Shown: positions 17,415 to 25,458 of the stretch, in pieces
Layout: each line of letters opens with the position of its first letter
How positions within the stretch are numbered: position 1 is the stretch's first letter
Origin: Saprospiraceae bacterium
Lineage (GTDB): Bacteria > Bacteroidota > Bacteroidia > Chitinophagales > Saprospiraceae
Reading direction: 5' to 3'
Length of the DNA stretch: 58,544 nt
NCBI GenBank assembly: GCA_013002625.1
Contig: JABDJE010000319.1
Span: 1-58,544 of the forward strand
Notes under the pieces: generated by a model
Told to the model about the DNA's origin: nothing
Databases searched by the model: none
Seen by the model: only the letters and a program-made list of their open reading frames with translations
Translations under genes and position numbers: made by a program

Positions 17415-18715
17415 ATCTCCTCAAACTAGCCTGGAAAAATATAATCCACAATCCACTCAACCTTTTGCTAAACCTGGTTTTGCTGGCCTTAGGCATTGGG
17501 CTTATTCATTTCATTTTCCTTTTGAACTTTCAACTAAAGGACAAATTCGATAAAAATCTTGCAGAAATAGACCTTGTTATTGGTGCCAAAGGAAGTCCAC
17601 TACAGCTCATTCTTTCTTCGATGTATCATATCGATGCGCCTACAGGAAATATTTCCATCAATGAAGCTAAACCCTTTCTTAGAGAAGGACATCCACTTAT
17701 CAAGCGCTCTGTCCCTCTATCCGTGGGTGATAGTTATAAAGGCTACAGAATTATTGGGACAGATTATTCCATTTTGGATCTCTATGAGGCACAAGTAGCG
17801 ACTGGAAAAAAATGGCAACATCTATATGAAGTCACTGCTGGGGCCGCAGTTGCTAAACGCCTAAACCTAAAAATTGGATCCACATTTTTTTCCTCACACG
17901 GACTTAATGATGACGAGGATTTGACCCATGAACATGGGCAGTTTAAGCTTGTTGGAATCATGGCCCCAACAGGTAGTGTAATCGATCAATTATTACTGAC
18001 CAGTAGCGAATCTGTGTGGGCAGTGCATGATCATGAGTCCGGCGGTACCGCAGAGCATGATGATCACGAGCATGATCATGATCATTCAGGTCATAATCAC
18101 GATCATAACCATGCTGATCACTCAAGCGACATGAGCAGATCCCATCTGCTTGAACATGGAGAAGAAGAAATCACTTCCATACTTATTCAATATCAAAACA
18201 GAACCAATTTTCAGGCCTTGAGCATGCCACGAAATATCAATGAGAATACAGACTTGCAAGCCGCATCACCGGCCATTGAAATAAACAGACTTTACGATAT
18301 GATGGGAACCGGAACAAAGGCATTACAACTCCTGGCATATTTGATAGCATTCGTTTCAGCTATTTCTATTTTTGTATCTCTGTTGAGCTCCTTGAAAACA
18401 CGTAAATATGAGCTGTCATTGATGCGTGTATTAGGGGGCACCCCTTCCACCTTGTTTACCCTTATCATCATGGAGGGTGTTATTATGGCTTTACTAGGAT
18501 GTTTACTCGGCTTGATTTTAAGTCAAACTGCAATGGCCACCTGGACAGAAGCGCTCACCGATAAATACAATTACCCATTCTCTGCTTGGCAAATGCACGG
18601 CAAAGAATTGTGGTTGATTGCAGGTAGTATGGTGATTGGATTTTTAGCATCTGTTGTTCCTGCGTTGATGGCCTATAAGACAGATATCCACGAAAGCCTG
18701 TCCTCCTCGAATTGA
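17411..18715 (+). CDS. FtsX-like ABC permease with histidine-rich periplasmic loop
   Basis: Four-segment permease: TM1 near residues 18-38, a large periplasmic domain, then three C-terminal TMs (about 310-430) with the FtsX block LRVLGG-like (LMRVLGGTPSTLF). The periplasmic domain contains a stretch, residues 206-249, with about 14 histidines mixed with D and E (for example HDDHEHDHDHSGHNHDHNH), typical of zinc-, nickel- or cobalt-binding loops. It overlaps the ATPase gene by 4 bp. Such His-rich FtsX permeases occur in putative zinc-linked ABC systems of Proteobacteria and Bacteroidota (from memory). No periplasmic binding protein or outer-membrane partner is adjacent. Confidence 0.86.
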   Translation: MNLLKLAWKNIIHNPLNLLLNLVLLALGIGLIHFIFLLNFQLKDKFDKNLAEIDLVIGAKGSPLQLILSSMYHIDAPTGNISINEAKPFLREGHPLIKRSVPLSVGDSYKGYRIIGTDYSILDLYEAQVATGKKWQHLYEVTAGAAVAKRLNLKIGSTFFSSHGLNDDEDLTHEHGQFKLVGIMAPTGSVIDQLLLTSSESVWAVHDHESGGTAEHDDHEHDHDHSGHNHDHNHADHSSDMSRSHLLEHGEEEITSILIQYQNRTNFQALSMPRNINENTDLQAASPAIEINRLYDMMGTGTKALQLLAYLIAFVSAISIFVSLLSSLKTRKYELSLMRVLGGTPSTLFTLIIMEGVIMALLGCLLGLILSQTAMATWTEALTDKYNYPFSAWQMHGKELWLIAGSMVIGFLASVVPALMAYKTDIHESLSSSN

Positions 18716-18829
18716 TACCTATTGATCCTTGTTAGGGATAATTTTATATATTTAAACCAAGTAGTCGCCATTAGTCCATTAGTTTGTTCGACTACAAATC
18801 ATTATTTGTTAACCATTAAAACAACTTCT

Positions 18830-19027
18830 ATGCACAACTTACAACCTGTGACCCGTAAGGAACTCGCTTATTTGATGGGTATTCACACAAAAACTTTGTA
18901 TCGCTGGTTAAAGCAAGAGCGAATTATTCTTAAAAACAGACTCATTTCTCCTGTAGAGAAGAAAATGATCTTAAGACGTTTTGGCTATCAATTTGAAAAT
19001 GAAGCTGAAGCACAAGTACAGAATTAA
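18830..19027 (+). CDS. small helix-turn-helix protein
   Basis: A 65-residue basic protein. Residues 6-35 (TRKELAYLMGIHTKTLYRWL) look like an excisionase/HTH_17-type helix-turn-helix in which the recognition helix has the TLYRWLK pattern. The tail (RLISPVEKKMILRRFGYQ) resembles DUF4248-like small DNA-binding proteins of Bacteroidota. The start is taken at the ATG at 18830, right before the domain; an in-frame TTG at 18722 would add 36 residues with no family likeness. It could regulate neighbours, but no target site is evident. Confidence 0.65.
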   Translation: MHNLQPVTRKELAYLMGIHTKTLYRWLKQERIILKNRLISPVEKKMILRRFGYQFENEAEAQVQN

Positions 19028-19115
19028 TTCAACTTGAACCAACAAGTCCTCCAATGTCTTGGGTTGCTATTTTAGATAGTTCGGTTTTATAATATGTTTG
19101 GCCTATACGATTTTT

Positions 19116-20222
19116 ATGCGCCATTATTATCTAACCCTATGCATTCTGATTATAACCAGTTGGCTTTTCAACTCAGAAAAACCTTCCGGTCAATTCAATC
19201 ATACGCCACCCTTCAAAGATGTTGGAGGACTCAATTCAAGTTATTCAGAAAATGACTTAGTCCGACTTCACGATATGGTATATCAACTCGAAACGAATAT
19301 AATGCGGCTTCAAAGCTATGTTGAGCTATCAGAACTGGCAAATCTGAGGGCCTTGAATTCCAATTTAGACAGGTATAGGAATGGCATCGACATTCTAAAA
19401 TTACTTTACGAAAAATTATTGGATCTGGATCATCACTTTACCTCAATCAATGCCTTTCACGAAATTCATGATATTACGAATCTTAATAATTACCCGGAAT
19501 TTATTGCAGTACGAGAATCTTTCATCGATGATACAAGACAAAAATCATCGGTGGAACTCCCTCAATTTCTACAACAGAATATTTTTGTTACCGTAGGGTA
19601 TACACTTCTTTCTTCGGTATTTGGTGATGGCGCTCCTGCGAAAAGAAACGAGGATATCAATGATATTGCCTGTCTTCTTGACTTCACTGTAAGCATGCAA
19701 TCTGACTTGAAGATGATCTATTATGAAACGACCTTTCTGCATCAAGCCACCAAAGCACTTCTTATAAGATGCCAGGGGCTATTCAAGGAATACACTTCAG
19801 TTCTTGACTATAAAAAATCAATTCAATGGTGTCGGGATAAAGATGAATGGGATCTTATTGATGAACGTATAAGTCGATTGTCAGAAAGGCACGGATTCAA
19901 TAAGACATTGACTATTGAGTCGGGCTTTAATCACCAACTCAATGATGTAAATACCAATGTTGAATTTCAAATCTCTCGGCTGATCAGTCTAATGGAAGCC
20001 TATGATACTTTCATAAGCCAGGGTATAAATTATTATTCAAAGTTTAACATCATCCTGGACAATTACGAAAATGAAAACATATGCGTAGATCAATTGCCTG
20101 ATGAAATTCAAAAACTGAAACAGAAAATTGATTTATCAATTCAAAAATATACAACCGCCTATAACCTGGCAGAATTACAAGGCTCTGAATTAAAGAATTT
20201 AATGTTTGCAAACACAAATTAA
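19116..20222 (+). CDS. uncharacterised helical exported protein
   Basis: Unrecognised 368-residue protein. The ATG at 19116 gives MRHYYLTLCILIITSWLF, a short hydrophobic leader suitable for export or membrane anchoring; the longer TTG form at 19098 only adds residues before it. The rest is mostly alpha-helical with heptad-like patterns (for example RLHDMVYQLETNIMRLQSYV near residues 50-69), few cysteines and no known motif that I can see. It lies 88 bp after the small HTH gene and before another unknown secreted protein, in the least characterised part of the window. Confidence 0.65.
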   Translation: MRHYYLTLCILIITSWLFNSEKPSGQFNHTPPFKDVGGLNSSYSENDLVRLHDMVYQLETNIMRLQSYVELSELANLRALNSNLDRYRNGIDILKLLYEKLLDLDHHFTSINAFHEIHDITNLNNYPEFIAVRESFIDDTRQKSSVELPQFLQQNIFVTVGYTLLSSVFGDGAPAKRNEDINDIACLLDFTVSMQSDLKMIYYETTFLHQATKALLIRCQGLFKEYTSVLDYKKSIQWCRDKDEWDLIDERISRLSERHGFNKTLTIESGFNHQLNDVNTNVEFQISRLISLMEAYDTFISQGINYYSKFNIILDNYENENICVDQLPDEIQKLKQKIDLSIQKYTTAYNLAELQGSELKNLMFANTN

Positions 20223-20329
20223 TGGCGTACACAATTTTGATGAGGAATCATGTCGAACATCCTTAAAAAAGTAGGCAGGGAAAAATCCGAAACGCCCTTG
20301 TAGGAAGTAGGAATTATAAAAATTGTAAA

Positions 20330-20908
20330 ATGAACATACGCAACTTCTTATTAGTATTATTCACATGTTCGGGATTGGCCCTGAGCGCCCAAAACCCGAG
20401 CTCTAAAACTATTTATTTTGACAAGAATCCTACTGGAAAAATTAACCGTGTCCAACTCCAGGATGACAACTCGGATGTAATTGGTAGTTTTTCCCACAAA
20501 AGGCTTCCTAATGGAACTACTGAAATTGGTATTGACTATACTGCTCTGGGCTCAAGCGGCGTACGCGTCGAATTGAAAAAACAAGGCAGGACCATTTATC
20601 TGGAAGAGTATGCCGGAAACGGTCCCAACCCATTTGTTAAGACTTTAAGCAAAGCAGGTGAGACCTTGTACTCAAAAGAATTCATGCGAGAAGATATGAA
20701 TCAGGAAGAGGACTGGATCATATTCGTACTGGCGGTGGCCTATTGTTGTGTAGAGATTGAAGTGAGCCATAACGCAGATGATAGTTATTCATCTAGTATA
20801 ACATTTGATTGTGATTGTCTAAGTATTAGTTTGAGTAATTCATCCATTGTTACCAATGATGGTCAGGAATATAACGACGTCGACGAGATAATCCTGACAG
20901 CTTTATAA
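20330..20908 (+). CDS. uncharacterised secreted protein with cysteine pairs
   Basis: A 192-residue protein with a clear signal peptide (MNIRNFLLVLFTCSGLALSA, cut before QNP). The mature part is beta-rich, with two short cysteine groups: AYCCVEIEV near residues 140-148 and FDCDCLSISLSN near 164-175, which could form disulfides or bind metal. No family is recognised. A strong hairpin terminator follows its stop, so it ends its transcript. Confidence 0.65.
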   Translation: MNIRNFLLVLFTCSGLALSAQNPSSKTIYFDKNPTGKINRVQLQDDNSDVIGSFSHKRLPNGTTEIGIDYTALGSSGVRVELKKQGRTIYLEEYAGNGPNPFVKTLSKAGETLYSKEFMREDMNQEEDWIIFVLAVAYCCVEIEVSHNADDSYSSSITFDCDCLSISLSNSSIVTNDGQEYNDVDEIILTAL

Positions 20909-20926
20909 TTAGTACAGATTAAGACA

Positions 20927-20955
20927 GGAGGGTATATATCCATACCCTCCATTTT
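20927..20955 (+). terminator. rho-independent terminator after the secreted-protein gene
   Basis: Perfect 9-bp stem, GGAGGGTAT (20927-20935) with ATACCCTCC (20942-20950), six-base loop, followed by ATTTTTAT. It lies 18 bp after the stop of the 20330-20908 gene. Confidence 0.85.
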
Positions 20956-20977
20956 TATATATCTAAATTTTAAAATC

Positions 20978-21718
20978 ATGACAATCACAAACAACCAAGC
21001 TTATGCCCATCCATTAACCATCGGTTTACTCATAGTAACTTCCTATGCCACACTCGCGATTTTTATCCTGTGGCGATTGTTTAACAGAGTAATCGACACT
21101 TACAAACCAGAGCACATTTCATTTAAGAACGGCACATTCATTCTTCAGCCAGATGATAGGTCCGTATCCATTTTTGAACTGTATTCACTCAATGATTTTG
21201 TCTATCACTTCTTTATTCCTATCGCAGTAATAAGCATCTATGCACTAATAAAAAAATGGGATATTAAAATGTTTTTTGGCTTCAGTAGTTTAGTCAAGTT
21301 GAAGAATTGGGTTTACTTTCTTATTGCCGTAGTTGCAATTATCGGAATTAACTTAATGCTACCTCCTCCAGACGCTGAAGCCGCAAAACTTTTTGAAAGA
21401 ATTTCGCAAGGTCAAACCCTCTTTCATTTGATCTTAATAATAGGTGTACTGATCCCAATAATTGAAGAAGTTATTTTCAGACGTCTGTTCTATGATCTGT
21501 TAAACTTTTCTGTACCGGTGGCTTCCCCTTGGATTGGAATAATCGTTTCAGCGATTATTTTTGGGGCCTTGCACTATCAATATCAGGCAGCTGCCATGAT
21601 CGCTACATTGATTGTAAGTCTAATTCTATCCTACGGCAGATACTACACCAAGGGAATTGTATTCCCGATTTTGATCCATGTGATCATTAACACTTTAGGC
21701 TGCATTATGATTGCTTAA
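20978..21718 (+). CDS. CPBP-family intramembrane glutamic protease
   Basis: Integral membrane protein with about 7 hydrophobic segments and the three CPBP (Abi/Rce1-like) motifs: EEVIFRR (the EExxxR motif) in IIEEVIFRRLFYDLL, the FxxxH-type segment GALHYQYQ, and the terminal HVIINTLG. It is 246 aa. Bacterial members are implicated in bacteriocin self-immunity or cleavage of exported peptides; the actual substrate is unknown. It starts 27 bp after the terminator hairpin, so it needs its own promoter or some read-through. Confidence 0.85.
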   Translation: MTITNNQAYAHPLTIGLLIVTSYATLAIFILWRLFNRVIDTYKPEHISFKNGTFILQPDDRSVSIFELYSLNDFVYHFFIPIAVISIYALIKKWDIKMFFGFSSLVKLKNWVYFLIAVVAIIGINLMLPPPDAEAAKLFERISQGQTLFHLILIIGVLIPIIEEVIFRRLFYDLLNFSVPVASPWIGIIVSAIIFGALHYQYQAAAMIATLIVSLILSYGRYYTKGIVFPILIHVIINTLGCIMIA

Positions 21719-21773
21719 GCTAAACTGTATAAGACCTAATCACGTTGTAATAGTATTTTACAATCTTTGCAGC

Positions 21774-22175
21774 ATGAAATTTTACAGTCGAAAATTAATT
21801 AAGCCAGGAGATCTGAATGCCAGGAATACGCTGTTTGGAGGTATGTTATTAAAGTGGATCGATGAGGAAGCCAGTATTTACGTAATGACAAGGCTGCGTT
21901 CAAAAAGCATTGTGACAAAAATTATATCTGAAATCGACTTTATCAGTTCCGCTGAACAGGGGAATGTCATTGAAATCGGTTTAGAATTAAAAAAAGTAGG
22001 TAGAACTTCGATTACAGTAGCTTGTGAAGTACGAAATCTATTCACAAAACAAACTATCATCAAGCTGGATAAAATAGTATTTGTGCATGTTGATGACAAT
22101 GAAAGACCTACGCCACACAACCGTACTATGGAGCAGATTATTGAAGAGGCTCAAAATCAGAGCCTCAACGATTAA
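21774..22175 (+). CDS. acyl-CoA thioesterase (hotdog fold, YciA-like)
   Basis: Hotdog-fold thioesterase of 133 aa. The start is the ATG at 21774 (MKFYSRKLIKPGDLNARNTL), which matches the YciA-type N-terminus; a longer form from 21711 would overlap the CPBP gene. Family marks are the N-x-x-G-x-x-FGG stretch (NARNTLFGGMLLKWIDEEA) with the catalytic Asp/Glu, and VGRTSITVACEVRN. It hydrolyses acyl-CoAs to free acid and CoA in the cytosol. Its end lies 9 bp from the convergent asnB end. Confidence 0.87.
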   Translation: MKFYSRKLIKPGDLNARNTLFGGMLLKWIDEEASIYVMTRLRSKSIVTKIISEIDFISSAEQGNVIEIGLELKKVGRTSITVACEVRNLFTKQTIIKLDKIVFVHVDDNERPTPHNRTMEQIIEEAQNQSLND

Positions 22176-22184
22176 ACCCCTCGA

Positions 22185-23849
22185 TCAATAGCTCGAATTG
22201 TGGACACTCTTAATGGCCCTACCGGATGGTTCATTCTGGTTCCTGAATGCTTCATCCCATTCCAGTGCAACAGGCGTACTGCAAGCAATGGAAGGAACAG
22301 ATGGTACACAAGACGCAGCTTGATCTGAAGAAAAGTGCTCAGAAAATATAGTTCGGTAGTAATACTCTTCTTTTGATTGGGGCGGATTGACCGGATATCG
22401 GAATGCACGCGCTTCAAATTGTTCGTCACTGACTTCCTTTTCCACTAAAGCTTTAAGAGAGTCAATCCAGCTGTAACCGACGCCATCTGAAAACTGCTCT
22501 TTCTGTCTCCAGGCGACTTCCTCTGGCAGGATATCTTCAAATGCTTTACGCAAAATATGCTTTTCAATTTTTCCATCAGTCGACATCTTATCGATAGGGT
22601 TTAAGCGCATTGCCACATCCATGAAAGTCTTATCCAAAAATGGCACCCTACCTTCGACGCCCCAAGCAGCCAATGACTTGTTGGCCCTAAGACAATCATA
22701 CTTATGCAAAGTTGATAACTTCCTCACGCTTTCTTCATGAAAGGCCCTGGCATTCGGGGCTTTGTGGAAGTATAGATAGCCCCCAAATATTTCATCTGCA
22801 CCTTCACCGGATAATACCATTTTTATACCCATTGACTTAATCACGCGCGCGAGCAAGTACATAGGAGTTGACGCTCTTACTGTGGTTATATCATAGGTTT
22901 CAAGGTGAAAAATAACATCTCTAATTGCATCCAATCCTTCCTGTACCGTATAATGTACAGAGTGGTGGATTGTGCCAATATGATCAGCGACCAATCGTGC
23001 TGCTCTTAGGTCAGGGGATCCTTCCAGTCCGATTGCAAAACTGTGCAGTTGAGGGTACCATGCCTCTTTTTGATCATTGGATTCGACACGTTTGGATGCA
23101 TATTTTTTTGCAATGGCGGATACTATGGATGAGTCCAATCCACCGGATAAAAGTACACCGTAAGGCACATCCGACATCAATTGTCTATGCACGGCATCTT
23201 CAAGGGCCTGTCTCAGTTCATTAATGTCTGATACATTGTCCTTGATATTATCATAATTCATCCAATCGCGCGTGTAATACTTTACAGGTTCAGAATCTTC
23301 ACTTTTGTAGTAGTTCCCTGGAAGAAACTCTTCAATCTTATTGCAAACCCCTTCTAATGCTTTAAGTTCTGAAGCCACATAGTAGTTTCCGAAGCTATCC
23401 CATCCCTGATAGAGCGGTATGATTCCCATGTGATCTCTTCCAATTAAGAACTTATTATTTTGAACATCGTATAATGCAAACGCAAATATTCCATTTAGTT
23501 CCTCCAGCAGGTTTTCGCCCATTTCCTCATATAAAGCTAAAATGACTTCGCAGTCAGAGGCTGTTTGGAAATTATATTTGTCTTTATATTGAGCTCTAAT
23601 CTCCTGATGATTATAAATTTCACCGTTTACGGCAAGCACCAACGACTTGTCTTCATTATATAAAGGCTGTCTACCTGAGATTGGGTCTACAATAGCCAGT
23701 CTCTCATGTGCCAAAATTGCTTTTTCATTTGCATAAATACCGGACCAATCGGGTCCTCTGTGTCTAAGCTTCTTTGACATTTCCAAGACAGTTTGTCTCA
23801 ATGCAGTGAGGTCAGATTTTACCTCAAATACACACGCTATACCGCACAT
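22185..23849 (-). CDS. asnB: glutamine-hydrolysing asparagine synthetase B
   Basis: Converts aspartate to asparagine using glutamine and ATP. The mature Cys2 nucleophile follows the initiating Met (MCGIACVF). Other glutaminase motifs are RHRGPDWSG and AVNGEIYNHQE, and the synthetase domain has the PP-loop SGGLDSS (about 232-238) and the LSGEGADEIFGGY motif. Its 554 aa equal E. coli AsnB. Monocistronic on the reverse strand, divergent from the CFFCG pair across a 188-bp spacer. Confidence 0.97.
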   Translation of the reverse strand: MCGIACVFEVKSDLTALRQTVLEMSKKLRHRGPDWSGIYANEKAILAHERLAIVDPISGRQPLYNEDKSLVLAVNGEIYNHQEIRAQYKDKYNFQTASDCEVILALYEEMGENLLEELNGIFAFALYDVQNNKFLIGRDHMGIIPLYQGWDSFGNYYVASELKALEGVCNKIEEFLPGNYYKSEDSEPVKYYTRDWMNYDNIKDNVSDINELRQALEDAVHRQLMSDVPYGVLLSGGLDSSIVSAIAKKYASKRVESNDQKEAWYPQLHSFAIGLEGSPDLRAARLVADHIGTIHHSVHYTVQEGLDAIRDVIFHLETYDITTVRASTPMYLLARVIKSMGIKMVLSGEGADEIFGGYLYFHKAPNARAFHEESVRKLSTLHKYDCLRANKSLAAWGVEGRVPFLDKTFMDVAMRLNPIDKMSTDGKIEKHILRKAFEDILPEEVAWRQKEQFSDGVGYSWIDSLKALVEKEVSDEQFEARAFRYPVNPPQSKEEYYYRTIFSEHFSSDQAASCVPSVPSIACSTPVALEWDEAFRNQNEPSGRAIKSVHNSSY

Positions 23850-24008
23850 AAATAATTAATTTTAATTCACTTGATCTTGATCAATAAATAAGAATAAACC
23901 AACAAAATTCTACCTTTTACATTTATAATACCAGTTATTGGCTTAAAAATATTGGCTTCGAGTTCGCATGGTCAAACTTTAACCTTGTTTTAACCGCTTA
24001 GAAGCATT

Positions 24009-24017
24009 TATTCTTTG
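24009..24017 (+). promoter_or_regulatory. possible -7 box for the CFFCG gene pair (variant spacing)
   Basis: TATTCTTTG followed by C sits 20 bp before the first gene of the pair. It is a TA-N3-TTTG form, one base longer than the consensus, like the candidates at 4131 and 42262. Confidence 0.35.
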
Positions 24018-24037
24018 CATTTTTGTGTTCTGAAATT

Positions 24038-24487
24038 ATGAGACAAATTCTGATAATATTATTTCTGGCGCTTACTGTACAATTATCGGCACAGGATAAT
24101 GTAGATCACTGGACTACTTTGGGAATGGTTGAACTAGAGTCCAAGTATGACGACTTGTTAGGGATGATCGTGCAAAAGGCTACGCCTACGGCAGTTCCGT
24201 TAGCTTTGAATGGCAAAGAAATTGAAATCAGAGGTTATATAATCGCACTTTCCGCAAAATCGAATCTCAAACATTTCATGTTCAGCCGCTATCCTCAGAA
24301 TATGTGCTTTTTTTGTGGCGCCGCAGGACCTGAATCTGCAATGCAGGTTTTTTTAAAAAGCGGTGATAGTATCGATTATACATCAGACAAGGTTGAACTT
24401 AAAGGCACGCTTTCTATTCAACAAGGGGATTCGAGTGGCTTGATTTACACATTAAATAATGCAGAGTTAATCAGAGTAATAAAATGA
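24038..24487 (+). CDS. secreted CFFCG-motif protein (DUF3299-like), paralogue 1
   Basis: A 149-residue exported protein. The ATG at 24038 gives a clean signal peptide (MRQILIILFLALTVQLSAQ); the in-frame TTG at 24023 only lengthens it. The body has W..L near the mature N-terminus, EIEIRGYIIALS, then the core MCFFCGAAGPESAMQV with two cysteines two residues apart, and a closing VELKGTLSI strand. The layout (GY-I-P-like strand, tyrosine-plus-cysteine core, LRG-like strand) recalls DUF3299 lipoproteins that accompany putative zinc ABC transporters, but this link is from memory and inference. Its stop overlaps the next start as ATGA-type coupling. Confidence 0.72.
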   Translation: MRQILIILFLALTVQLSAQDNVDHWTTLGMVELESKYDDLLGMIVQKATPTAVPLALNGKEIEIRGYIIALSAKSNLKHFMFSRYPQNMCFFCGAAGPESAMQVFLKSGDSIDYTSDKVELKGTLSIQQGDSSGLIYTLNNAELIRVIK

Positions 24488-24927
24488 TTTTAAGAATTTT
24501 AATTAGCGTGACAATAATGTTGGGTGCATTTACAACACAGGCCCAAAGCAATCAAAATGTGTGGAAAACACTCTCAAAAATTACCTATAAGAAACAGTAT
24601 GATGAACTTATGGGTTTCAAAATTGATATTCCTGTATTCAGTGAACCTGTACAAGCTTTAAGTGGACAAGAAATTGAAATCAAAGGTTATATTATTCCCG
24701 TAGAGGGCTACAAATCTCACAAGGAATTCATATTCTCTGCCTATCCCTACAACATGTGTTTTTTCTGTGGTGGTGCAGGTCCCGAAACCGTAATGGAAGT
24801 ACAATCTGCTGAACCCGTTGAATACACTGCAGAACAAATCGTGCTCAGAGGCAAATTAGAGTTGAATGACTCCGACATCAATCGCCTCATGTATCTGATG
24901 ACCGAGGCACGACTCGTTAAGGACTAA
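24484..24927 (+). CDS. secreted CFFCG-motif protein (DUF3299-like), paralogue 2
   Basis: A 147-residue paralogue of the gene before it, overlapping it by 4 bp. It has a signal peptide (LISVTIMLGAFTTQAQ), the same EIEIKGYIIPVEG strand, the core MCFFCGGAGPETVMEV, and IVLRGKLELN. The version with GYIIPVEG is closer to the DUF3299 consensus as I recall it. The conserved Cys pair in both copies suggests metal or haem binding or a thiol role in the periplasm. A tandem, translationally coupled pair suggests a heterodimer or recent duplication. Confidence 0.72.
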   Translation: MILRILISVTIMLGAFTTQAQSNQNVWKTLSKITYKKQYDELMGFKIDIPVFSEPVQALSGQEIEIKGYIIPVEGYKSHKEFIFSAYPYNMCFFCGGAGPETVMEVQSAEPVEYTAEQIVLRGKLELNDSDINRLMYLMTEARLVKD

Positions 24928-25416
24928 TCATTGTTTTTCCAACAGGTTTATAATTTCAAATAAGGCAGGGCAATGATTTATATTTTTCCGATGTAAATTC
25001 AAATGTTCGAAAAATTGCTTGCCGCCAGTGTGAGGATATTGTCTACAAGCAGCAGGTCTTACCTCATAAATTGAACAGCGGTTATCATCAAGTAAAAATG
25101 GACACGGAGCGCCATCAATAACATTATCTCCATCCTCGTCTACCCGAATAAATTTCTCTTTAAATACTTGCGGCGATAGGGATAGATGATTTGCAATGCG
25201 CTTAACGTCCCGATTTGACATTAAAGCTGGAAGGCTTTTACAACAATTAGCACAAGTCAGACAATCAAATTTTTGAAAAACTTCTGTGTGTGTTTCCTCT
25301 GCTTTCTGGTGCCTTGACCGTGATTTATCCGAAGCTATCTTTTTTAGCTTCTTCTGCATTTGAGATGTTGAGCTGGCGCCTTGCCAACGCTGAATCACTT
25401 TGAGGCTATAATCCAT
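24928..25416 (-). CDS. YkgJ-family cysteine-cluster protein
   Basis: A 162-residue cytosolic protein with the YkgJ/CxxCxxCC zinc- or iron-chelating pattern: CLTCANCCKSLP (about residues 52-63), APCPFLLDDNRCSIYEVRPA, ACRQYPH, and a last NHCPALFE. The N-terminal 40 residues are basic and helical. Its biochemical job is not established in the family; a 4-Cys plus 4-Cys metal site is likely. Its stop abuts the stop of the CFFCG pair (convergent, no gap). Confidence 0.83.
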   Translation of the reverse strand: MDYSLKVIQRWQGASSTSQMQKKLKKIASDKSRSRHQKAEETHTEVFQKFDCLTCANCCKSLPALMSNRDVKRIANHLSLSPQVFKEKFIRVDEDGDNVIDGAPCPFLLDDNRCSIYEVRPAACRQYPHTGGKQFFEHLNLHRKNINHCPALFEIINLLEKQ

Positions 25417-25420
25417 ACAT

Positions 25421-25451
25421 AAAAAAGAAGGCCGGTAAAAAACCAGCCTTC
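25421..25451 (-). terminator. rho-independent terminator of the beta-helix gene
   Basis: Leftward hairpin GAAGGC/GCCTTC extended by CGG with one mismatch (25427-25451), followed on the reverse strand by a run of six T. It separates the beta-helix gene from the YkgJ-like gene. Confidence 0.8.
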
Positions 25452-25458
25452 ATCCTGT

